DNA from: Pseudomonas asiatica
Lineage (GTDB): Bacteria; Pseudomonadota; Gammaproteobacteria; Pseudomonadales; Pseudomonadaceae
Direction of reading: 5' to 3'
Length of the DNA stretch: 64,000 bases
NCBI RefSeq assembly: GCF_009932335.1
Contig: NZ_BLJF01000002.1
Location: 62,001-126,000, forward strand
Shown here: positions 1 to 10,132 of the stretch, piece after piece
Layout: each line of letters starts with the position of its first letter
Numbering within the stretch: the stretch's first letter is position 1
Position numbers and translations under genes: made by a program
Notes under the pieces: generated by a model
What the model saw: only the letters and a program-made list of their open reading frames with translations
The model's database searches: none
What the model was told of the DNA's origin: nothing

Positions 1-1487
<1,487 letters not shown>

Positions 1488-1488
<1 letters not shown>

Positions 1489-2075
1489 TGGAGGAACTGC
1501 GTTCGCTGCTGCCAGGGCAATGGATGGACACCTTCTGGCTGGGCTTGCAGATACTGTTGATCCTGGTAGTGGCCTTCGTCCTGCAGCGCATCGTTGCACG
1601 CGGGCTGAGCCGCCTGAGCCAGCGTTACCCGTTGCCGCCGGAGCTGCTGGTGCCGGTGCGTGGTGGCCTGCGCTGGCTGATCATGGGCAGCGCGTTGCTG
1701 TTCGTGCTGGAGCGCCTGGGTGTATCGGCGACGGTACTGTGGACAGCACTGTCCGGCTTCGTCGCGGTGGCAGCAGTGGCTTTCTTCGCCATGTGGAGCG
1801 TGCTGTCCAACCTGCTGTGCGCGGTGCTGATCTTCACCGTCGGGCCGTTTCGTATTGGTGATGTGGTCGAACTGGTCGACACCCTCGACAAGCCGGGCGT
1901 CAAGGGCCGGGTGATTGCCATCAACCTGCTGTTCACCACGCTGATGGAAATGCCCGAGGCGGGCGGGGCGCTGGTGCAGGTGCCCAATAGCCAGTTCTTC
2001 CAGAAGTCAGTACGGCGCTGGCGCGGGGCTGAGGTGCAGTCCATGCACAAAGAGTCGTCCGCCGAGGTGGATTGA
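1488..2075 (+). CDS. small MscS-family mechanosensitive channel protein
   Basis: A 195-residue inner-membrane protein. Three hydrophobic segments lie at about residues 18-38, 58-80 and 85-118. The last is Ala/Gly-rich like the MscS pore helix. It is followed by the beta-domain motif FRIGDVVELV and then VQVPNSQFFQKSVRRW, both typical of MscS. E. coli MscS has 286 residues, so this member lacks most of the C-terminal cytoplasmic alpha/beta vestibule. The expected role is release of solutes on hypo-osmotic shock, though short members are rarely tested. The ATG overlaps the upstream ABC-F stop as TGATG, which suggests translational coupling. Confidence 0.85.
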
Positions 2076-2083
2076 TTAATCCT

Positions 2084-2187
2084 GTACGGCCCTCTTCGCG
2101 GGCTTGCCCGCTCCCACAGGAAATCCATAGCCTTTGAGAGCAGCGCAATACCTGTGGGAGCGGGCAAGCCCGCGAAGAGGCCGGTAC
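2084..2187. repeat. REP pair (inverted), CGCGGGCTTGCCCGC type
   Basis: Two roughly 37-base arms in inverted orientation begin GTACGGCC and end GGCCGGTAC. Each holds the GCGGGCTTGCCCGC core followed by TCCCACAGG. It sits between the channel gene and the exporter gene and can form a large hairpin. Confidence 0.85.
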
Positions 2188-2278
2188 TGACGGAGTAAAT
2201 CCTGCAAAATTTACTGGTTATTTTTTCACCAACACCTTAGCTTAACGTTTTGCAACATATGTCCGAGCGAGGTGTGTG

Positions 2279-2911
2279 ATGTCGATGGAAGTGTGGTTGG
2301 GCTTCTTTGCCGCCTGTTGGGTGATCAGCCTTTCACCCGGCGCCGGGGCGATTGCCTCGATGTCCAGTGGCCTGCAATACGGTTTCTGGCGTGGTTACTG
2401 GAACGCCCTGGGCCTGCAACTGGGCCTGATCCTGCAGATCGCCATCATCGCCGCCGGCGTCGGTGCTGTTCTGGCTGCCTCGGCCACGGCGTTCCAGATA
2501 ATCAAATGGTTCGGTGTCGCCTACCTTGTCTACCTGGCCTACAAACAGTGGCGTGCGCTGCCCTTGGACATGAGCGATGAATCCGCCGTGCGTCCGATCG
2601 GCAAACCGCTGAGCCTGGTGTTCCGTGGTTTCCTGGTCAACGTCAGCAACCCCAAGGCGCTGGTGTTCATGCTGGCGGTGCTGCCGCAGTTCATCAATCC
2701 GCATGAACCGCTGTTGCCCCAGTATGTGGCGATCACCGTGACCATGGTCGCCGTGGATATGCTGGTGATGGCGGGGTATACCGGGTTGGCTGCGCGGGTG
2801 TTGCGCTTGCTGCGTACGCCCAAACAGCAGAAGCGTTTGAACCGGACTTTCGCCGGGTTGTTCATTGGCGCGGCCACCTTCCTGGCGACTCTGCGTCGCG
2901 CGCCAGTCTGA
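2279..2911 (+). CDS. LysE/RhtB family amino-acid exporter
   Basis: A 210-residue inner-membrane protein with about six hydrophobic segments. The N-terminal motif SLSPGAGAIASMSSGLQYGF matches the LysE/RhtB signature (PGP-like followed by a small-residue helix). NVSNPKALVFMLAVLPQF in the middle is also diagnostic. Members export amino acids such as lysine, homoserine or threonine, and the substrate cannot be read from sequence. ATG at 2279 is chosen over the overlapping GTG at 2276 because a GCGAGG ribosome site lies six bases upstream. The gene stands alone between a REP pair and a convergent slipin gene. Confidence 0.9.
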   Translation: MSMEVWLGFFAACWVISLSPGAGAIASMSSGLQYGFWRGYWNALGLQLGLILQIAIIAAGVGAVLAASATAFQIIKWFGVAYLVYLAYKQWRALPLDMSDESAVRPIGKPLSLVFRGFLVNVSNPKALVFMLAVLPQFINPHEPLLPQYVAITVTMVAVDMLVMAGYTGLAARVLRLLRTPKQQKRLNRTFAGLFIGAATFLATLRRAPV

Positions 2912-2924
2912 CAGACCGTATGTA

Positions 2925-2955
2925 GGCCATTCGCGGGCTTGCCCGCGAATGGGCC
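2925..2955. repeat. short REP palindrome between convergent genes
   Basis: The arms GGCCATTCGCGGGC and GCCCGCGAATGGGCC face each other across two bases, between the convergent exporter and slipin genes. It may act as a bidirectional transcript end, but no T-run follows either arm. Confidence 0.7.
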
Positions 2956-2959
2956 ACCT

Positions 2960-3718
2960 CTATTTCTGCTTGTCCACCAACCCCTTGAGCAAATCCACCG
3001 GCAGCGGAAAGACGATGGTCGAGCTCTTGTCCCCGGCAATCGTCCCCAGCGTCTGCATGTAGCGCAACTGCATCGCCCCTGGCTCCTTGCTCAGCATCTG
3101 CGCCGCCTGCATCAACTTCTCCGACGCCTGCAACTCACCTTCGGCATGGATCACCTTGGCCCGACGTTCACGCTCGGCCTCGGCCTGGCGGGCAATGGCG
3201 CGCACCATCGATTCGTTGAGATCGACGTGCTTGATCTCGACGTTGGCCACCTTGATACCCCAGGCATCGGTCTGTGCATCAAGCACCTGACGAATGTCCG
3301 AGTTCAGTTGCTCGCGTTCGGCCAACAGTTCATCCAGTTCGTGCTTGCCGAGCACCGCGCGCAGCGTGGTCTGGGCCAGCTGGCTGGTCGCCACGAGGAA
3401 ATCCTCGACCTGGATGATCGCCTTCTGCGGGTCGAGCACTCGGAAGTAGAGCACGGCGTTGACCTTGACCGAGACGTTGTCGCGGGTGATCACATCCTGA
3501 GGTGGTACATCCAGCACCACGGTGCGCAGGTCCACCCGCACCATTTGCTGGATTACCGGGATCAGCAGGATCAGCCCCGGCCCCTTCACCTGCCAGAAGC
3601 GCCCCAGTTGGAACACCACGCCGCGCTCGTATTCGCGCAGGATGCGGAACGCCGACAGCAACAGCATCGCCAGCACGATCAGCACCGCGCCGAAGCCCAA
3701 TTGCATGAACATGGTCAT
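2960..3718 (-). CDS. slipin / SPFH (band 7) family membrane protein
   Basis: A 252-residue protein with one N-terminal membrane segment (about residues 5-22), then a band 7 domain ([13 protein letters not shown], then [20 protein letters not shown]). A helical region rich in Ala, Glu and Arg ([20 protein letters not shown]) follows. This is the stomatin/slipin layout, and such proteins form oligomeric scaffolds in the inner membrane. It is encoded directly after an NfeD protease gene, and stomatin-NfeD pairs are a known partnership in which the protease cleaves or cooperates with the stomatin. The start overlaps the upstream stop as ATGA. ATG at 3712 is an alternative with better spacing from AAGGAG. 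Confidence 0.92.
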   Translation of the reverse strand: MTMFMQLGFGAVLIVLAMLLLSAFRILREYERGVVFQLGRFWQVKGPGLILLIPVIQQMVRVDLRTVVLDVPPQDVITRDNVSVKVNAVLYFRVLDPQKAIIQVEDFLVATSQLAQTTLRAVLGKHELDELLAEREQLNSDIRQVLDAQTDAWGIKVANVEIKHVDLNESMVRAIARQAEAERERRAKVIHAEGELQASEKLMQAAQMLSKEPGAMQLRYMQTLGTIAGDKSSTIVFPLPVDLLKGLVDKQK

Positions 3719-5061
3719 TCTCCTTGCGCCGCGGGCGCGGCGGCGCTCACTTCCAGCATGACGCCATGGCGCGCGGTCACCCGCACGTTCTGGCCCGCTT
3801 GCAGTGGCGTTGCACACTGCGCTTGCCATTGCTCGCCCTGGGCCAGCACAAAGCCACAGAACGGGTTGCCCGCCATCACCTGTGTGACGGTGACCAGGCT
3901 GCCGACCAGGCCGGCGTCACCGCTGACCAGCGCCCGTCGGCGGGCCTTGAGCGCCATGCCCAGCACACCGCCGATCAGCAGCGCCGAGAGCACCGCCAGG
4001 ATGCCGATCAGGGCCAGCGGGATACCGAAGCCAGGGGCATCGGTGTCGATCAGGATCAGCGCGCCGACCACGAAGGCGACAATGCCGCCAAAGCCGACCA
4101 CGCCGAAACTGGGCAGGAAGGCTTCGGCGATCATGAAGGCGATGCCGAGCAATATCAGCGCCACCCCGGCGAAGCTCACCGGCAACAGCTGCAGGGCATA
4201 TAGCGCCAGCAGCAGGCATATACCGCCTACCACGCCGCCGACCGTCGAGCCGGGGTTCATGAATTCGAACAGCAGGCCGTACACACCGATCATGATCAGA
4301 ATCAGCGCCACGCTGGGGTTGGTGATGACCGCCAACACCCGTGTGCGCCAGTCCGGCAGGTGCTCGACCAGGTTGGCGCCGGCGGTCTGCAGTTGCAGGG
4401 GCTGGCCAGCGACAGTGAGCGTTTTGCCATCGAGCTTGTGCAGCAGGTCACGCAGGTCATCGGCCATCAGGTCGATAACGTCAAGCCTCAAGGCCTCGCT
4501 GGCGGACAGGCTGACCGCCTCGCGCACGGCCTTCTCCGCCCAGTCGGCATTGCGCCCGCGCAGCTGCGCCAGGCCACGGATGTAGGCCGCCGCATCGTTG
4601 ACCTGCTTGCGCGCGAGGGTATCGTCATCGCTGCCTTTGGCCTTGTCATCCTTGGGCGTGCCTGGCGGAGCACCGACCTGCACGGGGGTTGCGGCCCCCA
4701 GGTTGGTACCGGGCGCCATGGCCGCGACATGGCTGGCATAGAGGATATAAGTGCCGGCGCTGGCGGCGCGGGCTCCGCTGGGGGCGACGAAGGTTGCGAC
4801 CGGCACTGGGCTGGCGAGAATCGCCTTGATCATCTGGCGCATGGCGCTGTCCAGCCCGCCCGGGGTGTCCATGCGGATAACCACCAGTTGTGCACCCTGT
4901 GCCTTGGCCTGGTCGAGGCTGCGCACCAGGTAGTCTGCGCTGGCAGGGCCGATGGCGTCATCGACACCCAGCACCCAGACTGCACCAGGCGCTGCCTGAC
5001 CGCCTGGCGTAATGCCAAGCAGCAACACCAGCAACAGCCAGCGCCAGCAGCGGGCGATCAC
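3715..5061 (-). CDS. NfeD family membrane-bound serine protease (ClpP class)
   Basis: A 448-residue protein: signal peptide (about 1-24), ClpP-like protease domain (about 27-230), a block of membrane segments (about 240-370) and a small C-terminal OB-like NfeD domain. The predicted nucleophile is Ser101 in [11 protein letters not shown], preceded by the MDTPGG loop. A lysine shortly after the [10 protein letters not shown] segment is the likely partner of the Ser-Lys dyad. Family members cleave the C-terminal hydrophobic part of stomatin-like proteins, and the downstream overlapping gene encodes exactly such a protein. The pair forms a two-gene operon on the minus strand. Confidence 0.92.
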   Translation of the reverse strand: MIARCWRWLLLVLLLGITPGGQAAPGAVWVLGVDDAIGPASADYLVRSLDQAKAQGAQLVVIRMDTPGGLDSAMRQMIKAILASPVPVATFVAPSGARAASAGTYILYASHVAAMAPGTNLGAATPVQVGAPPGTPKDDKAKGSDDDTLARKQVNDAAAYIRGLAQLRGRNADWAEKAVREAVSLSASEALRLDVIDLMADDLRDLLHKLDGKTLTVAGQPLQLQTAGANLVEHLPDWRTRVLAVITNPSVALILIMIGVYGLLFEFMNPGSTVGGVVGGICLLLALYALQLLPVSFAGVALILLGIAFMIAEAFLPSFGVVGFGGIVAFVVGALILIDTDAPGFGIPLALIGILAVLSALLIGGVLGMALKARRRALVSGDAGLVGSLVTVTQVMAGNPFCGFVLAQGEQWQAQCATPLQAGQNVRVTARHGVMLEVSAAAPAAQGE

Positions 5062-5159
5062 CTGTCGTCACCTCGTTTGCCTCTATTGCACAAGTTTAGC
5101 CCTGCCTGCTGGTACCCGGCCTAAAATTGGAAATTGGGGGGCGAAACCGGAGGTGCATC

Positions 5160-5618
5160 ATGCGTATGGCAAAGACCCTGCAGGATCGCCTGGACAAGGC
5201 CAACTGCGATTACGACATCATTCCCCATCCACATTCGGCCACCAGCCTGGAGTCGGCCCGTACGGCCGGCGTGCCCGCCGAGCGGGTCGCCAAGTCGGTG
5301 ATGCTCGATGACCGTCATGGCAACTACATCATGGCCGTGCTACCGGCCAACCGGCATCTGGACATGACCAAGGTGCGCATGTCCGGGGCCTGGCAACTGA
5401 CCCGTGAAAGCGGCCTGCCGAGCCTGTTCGGCGACTGCGAGCGCGGTGCCGTACCGGCCCTTGGCGATGCCTACCAGATAAAAATGCTGGTCGACCCGAG
5501 CTTGACCCGCCAGGGCGATGTCTACCTGGAAGCGGGTGACCACGATCACCTGATCCACATGAGCATGGAGCAGTACATGAAACTGGTGCCGCACGCCGAA
5601 GTGCGCGAGCTGTGCTGA
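5160..5618 (+). CDS. YbaK/EbsC-type aminoacyl-tRNA deacylase domain protein
   Basis: A 152-residue cytoplasmic protein consisting of one YbaK/prolyl-tRNA editing domain (about 22-145). Visible markers include the region GVPAERVAKSVMLDD, with the lysine that freestanding editing enzymes need, then MAVLPANRHLDMTKV and the GD-rich C-terminal portion. Such proteins hydrolyse mischarged tRNAs such as Ala- or Cys-tRNA(Pro), but the specificity here is open. The start at 5160 is set by GGAGG six bases upstream. An in-frame upstream ATG lacks a ribosome site. The gene is transcribed divergently from the NfeD/slipin operon. Confidence 0.88.
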   Translation: MRMAKTLQDRLDKANCDYDIIPHPHSATSLESARTAGVPAERVAKSVMLDDRHGNYIMAVLPANRHLDMTKVRMSGAWQLTRESGLPSLFGDCERGAVPALGDAYQIKMLVDPSLTRQGDVYLEAGDHDHLIHMSMEQYMKLVPHAEVRELC

Positions 5619-5679
5619 TGTTTTCACACCAATGCCGGGCGGGCGTCGTGGACGGCTTGCCTGGCTCTCAGGAGGAACC

Positions 5680-5922
5680 ATGGAAGCGCCGATTCATCCC
5701 TTTGCCGAGCTGTTCAAACAACTGGGCCTGCCTGACGATGCGGTGAGCATCGATCAGTTCATCGCCAGCCACTCGCCACTGAAGAACGACATCAAGTTGG
5801 TGGATGCGCCGTTCTGGACCGCTTCCCAGCGCGAGTTTCTCAACGACAGCATCAATGAGGATGCCGACTGGGCGGAGCCATTCGATCAACTCAACGAAGC
5901 GTTGCGCCGCCCTCGAAAATAA
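5680..5922 (+). CDS. DUF2789 family small protein
   Basis: An 80-residue acidic soluble protein with no signal or membrane segment. The opening HPFAELFKQLGLP and the closing DADWAEPFDQLNEALR resemble the DUF2789 family common in Pseudomonas. The function is unknown. A strong GGAGG lies four bases before the ATG. It follows the deacylase gene by about 60 bases on the same strand, so co-transcription is possible. Confidence 0.8.
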   Translation: MEAPIHPFAELFKQLGLPDDAVSIDQFIASHSPLKNDIKLVDAPFWTASQREFLNDSINEDADWAEPFDQLNEALRRPRK

Positions 5923-5991
5923 AGCGCCGAGTGGCACCTGACGAGTGATTGGCCGTTGCTATGCTCAGGAAAACAACAAGGGGATAGCGCG

Positions 5992-6630
5992 ATGAAAGAT
6001 CCCTACGCACCGGGTTTCTGGTGCTCCGTGACGATCCTGGGCACCCTGACGGCCAGTTACTTCTACGGCATCAGGCAATCGCAACAGATGAACCAGGCAG
6101 TGCACTTCCTGTATGCCGCTGCCGCCGTCACCGTGGCGGTTGCACTGGTGGCGCTGGCCTGGATCGCCTGGCAGCAACTGCACCTGAACAAGCGCGAGGT
6201 GGTGCAGGGGCGAACGTTGCTGACCATCTGGAACACCAAGGTTGCGCTGCGCCGCGTCGAGACGGTGTTCGACCGCTACTTCTGGGGCAGCTACTGGCAT
6301 TCGGGGCGCACCTTCGAAGAGGTCATGGGCGAGCTCAAGGGCACGCCGCTGGAGCAGAGCCTGGATGCCCTGAAACGCCAGTGCCGCTTGCTCGACCGCG
6401 AAATTCATGACCACCACCACCACTGGCTGGCCAATGCCCGCGACCTGTCCAGCGTGGCCCAGGCCATGGCCCGTGAACGCTACCAGCTGGATCTGGGCGA
6501 ACCAACCCGCAGCGGCAATGGCAACACTGCCGTGCTCAATCGGGATCTGGAAGTGCTGGTGTACACCTGGTCGGCGCGCCTGCGCAGCTTCGACCATCAG
6601 CTGGACGAACTGGAGCGCGCCTACCATTGA
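5992..6630 (+). CDS. uncharacterised two-TM membrane protein
   Basis: A 212-residue protein I do not recognise. Two hydrophobic segments lie near the N-terminus (about 10-25 and 38-62), followed by a soluble, probably helical part of about 150 residues. That part is rich in Arg, Glu and His, including the run DHHHHW near residue 140. It ends in a helical stretch (RLRSFDHQLDELERAYH). The layout suggests an inner-membrane anchor with a cytoplasmic helical domain. ATG at 5992 is preferred because AAGGGG lies upstream. It is convergent with the CBS-domain gene, from which it is separated by only six bases. Confidence 0.75.
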   Translation: MKDPYAPGFWCSVTILGTLTASYFYGIRQSQQMNQAVHFLYAAAAVTVAVALVALAWIAWQQLHLNKREVVQGRTLLTIWNTKVALRRVETVFDRYFWGSYWHSGRTFEEVMGELKGTPLEQSLDALKRQCRLLDREIHDHHHHWLANARDLSSVAQAMARERYQLDLGEPTRSGNGNTAVLNRDLEVLVYTWSARLRSFDHQLDELERAYH

Positions 6631-6636
6631 GGTGCT

Positions 6637-7074
6637 TCATTCACCGCGGATGTATTGCTCCAGTTGCAGGATCAGGCTGGCCTGTTCGGCGATGGTTTCC
6701 TTGACCAGGTCGCCGATCGACAGCAGGCCGAGCAGCTGGCCATTGTCGACCACCGGCAGGTGGCGCAGGTGGCGGTCGGTCATCAGGTTCATGCAGTAGT
6801 CGAGCTTCTGCTTCGGTTCCACGGTGACCACCGGCGCACTCATGATCTCGCGCACAGGGGTGGCGGCGGACGAGCGGCCCTTGAGCACCAGTTTGCGCGC
6901 ATAGTCCCGTTCACTGACGATACCCACCACCTGGTTGGCCTCGACCACCGGGAGCGCACCGACGTTTTTTTCCGCCAGCATTTTCAGTGCGTCGAGTACC
7001 GAGTCATCCGGGCCGATGGTGTACACGGTCTGATGCTGGGACTTGGTCTTGAGGATTTGTTCGACGGTCTTCAT
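6637..7074 (-). CDS. tandem CBS domain protein
   Basis: A 145-residue soluble protein made of two CBS motifs (about 10-65 and 75-132), with the usual VGALPVVE, VGIVSERDYAR and HLRHLPVVDNGQLLGLLSI strings. CBS pairs bind adenosine nucleotides and normally regulate a fused or partner protein. No effector domain is fused here, so it is a freestanding sensor of unknown partner. The start MKTVEQIL is chosen because the longer upstream frame has no ribosome site and an unlikely sequence. Confidence 0.9.
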   Translation of the reverse strand: MKTVEQILKTKSQHQTVYTIGPDDSVLDALKMLAEKNVGALPVVEANQVVGIVSERDYARKLVLKGRSSAATPVREIMSAPVVTVEPKQKLDYCMNLMTDRHLRHLPVVDNGQLLGLLSIGDLVKETIAEQASLILQLEQYIRGE

Positions 7075-7198
7075 ACGGGCCTCTGCTGGGGAAAAAGCGA
7101 TGTCTCGGAGTAAATAAAGCATCCGGCACGGCGCTCTGCACGGCAATGCAGGAAACGGCATCGAGTCGATTGAAAAACGTCATGAGTTGTCGCCTGTG

Positions 7199-7294
7199 CC
7201 GGCCTCTTCGCGGCTAAAGCCACTCCCACAGGGATAGCACCTGGCTCGAGGCCGATGCGGTCGAGGTGGGAGGCTTTAGCCGCGAAGAGGCCGG
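7199..7294. repeat. REP pair (inverted), CGCGGCTAAAGCC type
   Basis: The left arm starts CCGGCCTCTTCGCGGCTAAA and the right arm is its near-perfect reverse complement, ending GAAGAGGCCGG. It lies between the CBS gene and the dipeptidase gene and may define the 3' end of the latter. Confidence 0.85.
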
Positions 7295-7304
7295 TAGAGT
7301 TGGC

Positions 7305-9035
7305 TCAGAGCTTCGGCATCTGCCCGATCCGCGCCACCATCTCGCTCACCACCTGCAAGTCCAGCATGAACTGCTCCACGGTCTTGAACTCGTTGTCGTT
7401 GTGCCCGGTGTACTTCACATCCGGCATGGCCAGGCCGAACTGCACGCCGTTAGGCAGGTCGTGTACCGAGGTAGCACCCGCCGAGGTGCCGAACTCGTGC
7501 TTCATGCCCAGGTTCTCGGTGGCAACGTCCAGCAAGGCCTTGACCCATTCGCCTTCGGGGTTGCGGTACATCGGCTCGTCCAGGCTGTAGTCGAAGGCCA
7601 CCGAGGTATGGCTCTGCCGGGTCCATTTGCCCAGCTTGTCAGCCAGTTCGTCCTTGATCTTGGCAATGGGCTTGCCCTTCGGAATGCGCAGGTTCACCGC
7701 CAGTTTCAGGCCTTTTTCATCCACCCCGACAAAGGTCAGCGAGGCGGTCAGCGGGCCCATGAACGAATCCTTGAAGGCCACGCCGAGCTTGTTGCCCAGG
7801 TAGTCCAGGCCCCAGTTGTCGGCGGCATAGCGGGCGGCATCGGTGAAGTGGTTGTGCTTGAGCGGCACATCCTTGCCCAGGCCGTTGATGAAACCAAGCA
7901 TGCGCGCCACCGGGTTGACCCCGGACTCCGGCTCCGAAGAGTGGGCGGAAACGCCGGTCACGGTGAGCAACACCTGCTTGCCATCGGCCTTGGCAGCGAT
8001 GCTGAAGTCGCCGCCATTGCGCTTCACGTAATCGGCGCCGGCTTTTTCCAGCTGGCTGGCCAGCTTCGCCGGGTTGTCGGTGACCAGGGTCGCGACCGAG
8101 GTTGTCGGGATCTGGTTGGTGGCCAGGCCGCCGGTCAGGTTGACGATCTCGGCACCCTTGCCACTGGCCTGGCGCTTGCTGAAGCTGGCCATGATCGTGC
8201 CGTAGCCTTTCTCGGCGATGACCACCGGGTAGCCGCCATCGAGGGCCAGGTTGTAGTCGGGCGTGGGGTTGCGCTCGAAGTAGTAGGGGATGGCATCACC
8301 GCTGGTTTCTTCAGTGGTGTCGATCAGCAGCTTGAACTGGCGGGCCAGCGGCAGGTTTTCGTCCTTGGCCACTTTCAGCGCGTACATCGCCACGACAATG
8401 CCGTTCTTGTCGTCTTCGGTGCCGCGGCCGTACATGCGGTCACCGACCAGGGTGACCTTGAACGGGTCCAGGCGCGTGCCATCGGCCAGCTTCCAGTTGT
8501 CCGGGTTGACCGGCACCACGTCGGCGTGGGCATGGATGCCGACCACTTCCTTACCGCTGCCCAGCGAAATCTCGTACACCCGGTTGTCGATATTGCGGAA
8601 AGCCAGGCCGAAGCTGTCGGCCAGGGCCTTGATCTTTTCGGCGATCCTGAGGAACTCGGGGTTCTCGTGCTGCGGCGTGCCTTCGACATTGAAGGTGGGG
8701 ATGGCCACCAGTTCACGCAGGGTTTCGCTGGCAGCCTTGCCGTACTTGATGCGGGTATACAGGCCGAGCAGGCGGTTGATCTCGTTCTGCTGCTCGGCGG
8801 CCAATGGCTTGCCGGCCAGGTAGGCATCCAGGGTTGCCGCGAGGTTGTCGGCCTTGGCCAGGTCGCTGCCTTTGAGCTTGCCGAGGAACTGCTTGAAGTC
8901 GCTTGGGTCGCTGCCGTCGAAGGCTTTGACGATGGCCGCGGACTGCTGCTGGGTAAGGTTGGCCTGTGCCGGTTGGGTGAACAGGCCGATGCTGGCCAGC
9001 AGCAGGGTGGTGGCGGTAAGTTTTTTCAGGTGCAT
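7305..9035 (-). CDS. secreted M20 family metallo-dipeptidase
   Basis: A 576-residue exported peptidase of the M20/PepV-like group. A signal peptide (about 1-22, ending TQPAQA) precedes the catalytic domain. Metal-ligand motifs visible in order are HAHADVVP, GRGTEDDKNG, DTTEETSG, LDGGYP and, near the C-terminus, YTGHNDNE. These are the five ligand positions of a two-metal M20 site, with the general base in the EE pair. A dimerisation or lid domain is inserted at about residues 280-420. It should hydrolyse dipeptides or small amides in the periplasm. Starts at 9047 and 9062 are also possible. GAAGGA lies 12 bases before the chosen ATG. Confidence 0.88.
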   Translation of the reverse strand: MHLKKLTATTLLLASIGLFTQPAQANLTQQQSAAIVKAFDGSDPSDFKQFLGKLKGSDLAKADNLAATLDAYLAGKPLAAEQQNEINRLLGLYTRIKYGKAASETLRELVAIPTFNVEGTPQHENPEFLRIAEKIKALADSFGLAFRNIDNRVYEISLGSGKEVVGIHAHADVVPVNPDNWKLADGTRLDPFKVTLVGDRMYGRGTEDDKNGIVVAMYALKVAKDENLPLARQFKLLIDTTEETSGDAIPYYFERNPTPDYNLALDGGYPVVIAEKGYGTIMASFSKRQASGKGAEIVNLTGGLATNQIPTTSVATLVTDNPAKLASQLEKAGADYVKRNGGDFSIAAKADGKQVLLTVTGVSAHSSEPESGVNPVARMLGFINGLGKDVPLKHNHFTDAARYAADNWGLDYLGNKLGVAFKDSFMGPLTASLTFVGVDEKGLKLAVNLRIPKGKPIAKIKDELADKLGKWTRQSHTSVAFDYSLDEPMYRNPEGEWVKALLDVATENLGMKHEFGTSAGATSVHDLPNGVQFGLAMPDVKYTGHNDNEFKTVEQFMLDLQVVSEMVARIGQMPKL

Positions 9036-9159
9036 GGTTGTGCGCATTCCTTCGCCAATCATTGTTGTGGGTTACCCGTCGGGAAACGGGAAGACGCCCA
9101 CGCTAACACCAATGACCCGTGGCACGGGAGTGCCAGAAACGCGACATGTCGCACAAACG

Positions 9160-9189
9160 AAAAAGCCCCGGGCGCGTTGCCGGGGCCTT
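9160..9189 (-). terminator. rho-independent terminator of the small lipoprotein gene
   Basis: Read on the minus strand, GCCCCGG and CCGGGGC form a stem around an eight-base loop and are followed by a T-run. It lies just past the stop codon at 9210. Confidence 0.8.
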
Positions 9190-9209
9190 TCCAGTGCTTC
9201 CAACGGTGA

Positions 9210-9533
9210 TTACAGCCCGTTGGGCAGGAACCTCGTGGCACCGCTGACATCGTCGATCTTCTTGATGCGGAAGGCCTTGATACAGGTTTCGTTGCGGGTA
9301 TTGCTGTCCGGGCAGTATTGCTGGACGAAGTCGTTGAAGGCCATGTCCTGGCCATTCACGCTGAGGACGCGCTTGAAGTACTCGCCCTGGATGCCCTGCG
9401 CCTGACGCGATGCGGTCATTTCCTGGTCGACGACCAGGCGACCGTGCAGGTCGACGGTGGGGAACTTGGCTTCTTCCTGCAGGCAGCCGCTCAGCAGCAG
9501 GCCGGCCGTGGCCAGCATGATCAGACGTAGCAT
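9210..9533 (-). CDS. small lipoprotein, unknown function
   Basis: A 107-residue predicted lipoprotein. The N-terminus LRLIMLATAGLLLSGCLQ carries a lipobox (LSGC) with lipidated Cys at about residue 17. The mature part has two further Cys (QYCPDSN and ETCIKAF) that could form a disulfide. No family is recognised. It is the third of three minus-strand genes encoding small envelope proteins and is followed by a clear terminator, so the three may form one operon. The upstream ribosome site is weak. Confidence 0.75.
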   Translation of the reverse strand: MLRLIMLATAGLLLSGCLQEEAKFPTVDLHGRLVVDQEMTASRQAQGIQGEYFKRVLSVNGQDMAFNDFVQQYCPDSNTRNETCIKAFRIKKIDDVSGATRFLPNGL

Positions 9534-9590
9534 GATGTTGTCTCTGCAACGGGCGGTCACGGCCTGCGGGCCGGGACCGCACCTGGATGG

Positions 9591-10121
9591 TTACTCGCCG
9601 AACAGGCTGCCGGCGCGTTTCACTTCCGCCTTGCCGGCGTCCTCGAGCAGCGACTTGGCGCCCGAGGTGACGTTGCGTGCGGAGTCTGCATTGGACTGGA
9701 TCACGTCGGTGCGTGCAGCGCTGTCGCGCAGTTCGGCATCGATGTAGTCGTTGGCGCGGGCGACCTTTGCCTTTTTCGCTTGCAGGGCCAGGCGACGCTC
9801 TTCCAGCTCCAGCGCACGCAGGTCGTCCTCGTAGGCTTCTTCGCGGGTCTGCACGCGCTTGCGCTCGGCTGCTTGCGCCTGCTGTTTCTCGGCGGCACGC
9901 TGCGCGGAGGCACGTTGGGCCGCTGCGCGCTGCTGGCGGGCAGCAGCTTCGCGAGCTTCGGCGCGCTGCTCGGCGGCGGCGGCCTGGCGCAGGCGTTCGG
10001 TTTCCAGGGCGGCTTCGGATTGCTTGGTCTGCTGTTCGATCTGGTAGAGCTGATCGAACTGGCCTGCCATGGCAGTGGCGGCAGACAGTGCGAGGGCGGT
10101 GCCCAGAACAATGTGCTTCAT
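9591..10121 (-). CDS. exported coiled-coil protein (DUF5384-like)
   Basis: A 176-residue protein with a signal peptide (about 1-20, ending ATAMA) followed by an almost continuous helical region. That region is rich in Ala, Gln, Arg and Glu (about 25-150), with heptad-like spacing typical of a periplasmic coiled coil. The composition recalls DUF5384, but that family assignment is from memory and not certain. The start MKHIVLGT is supported by GAGG about nine bases upstream and by the signal peptide. The longer frame begins inside the neighbouring lipoprotein gene. No function can be assigned. Confidence 0.75.
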   Translation of the reverse strand: MKHIVLGTALALSAATAMAGQFDQLYQIEQQTKQSEAALETERLRQAAAAEQRAEAREAAARQQRAAAQRASAQRAAEKQQAQAAERKRVQTREEAYEDDLRALELEERRLALQAKKAKVARANDYIDAELRDSAARTDVIQSNADSARNVTSGAKSLLEDAGKAEVKRAGSLFGE

Positions 10122-10132
10122 GTGCTCAGGCC

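Noticed and set aside
2939..4585. 548-codon plus-strand frame across slipin and NfeD genes
   Set aside because: It is antisense to two overlapping genes with well-supported families.
7266..9209. 647-codon plus-strand frame opposite the dipeptidase gene
   Set aside because: It is the antisense of a signal-peptide-bearing M20 peptidase with all metal ligands. The shadow frame has a low-complexity composition.
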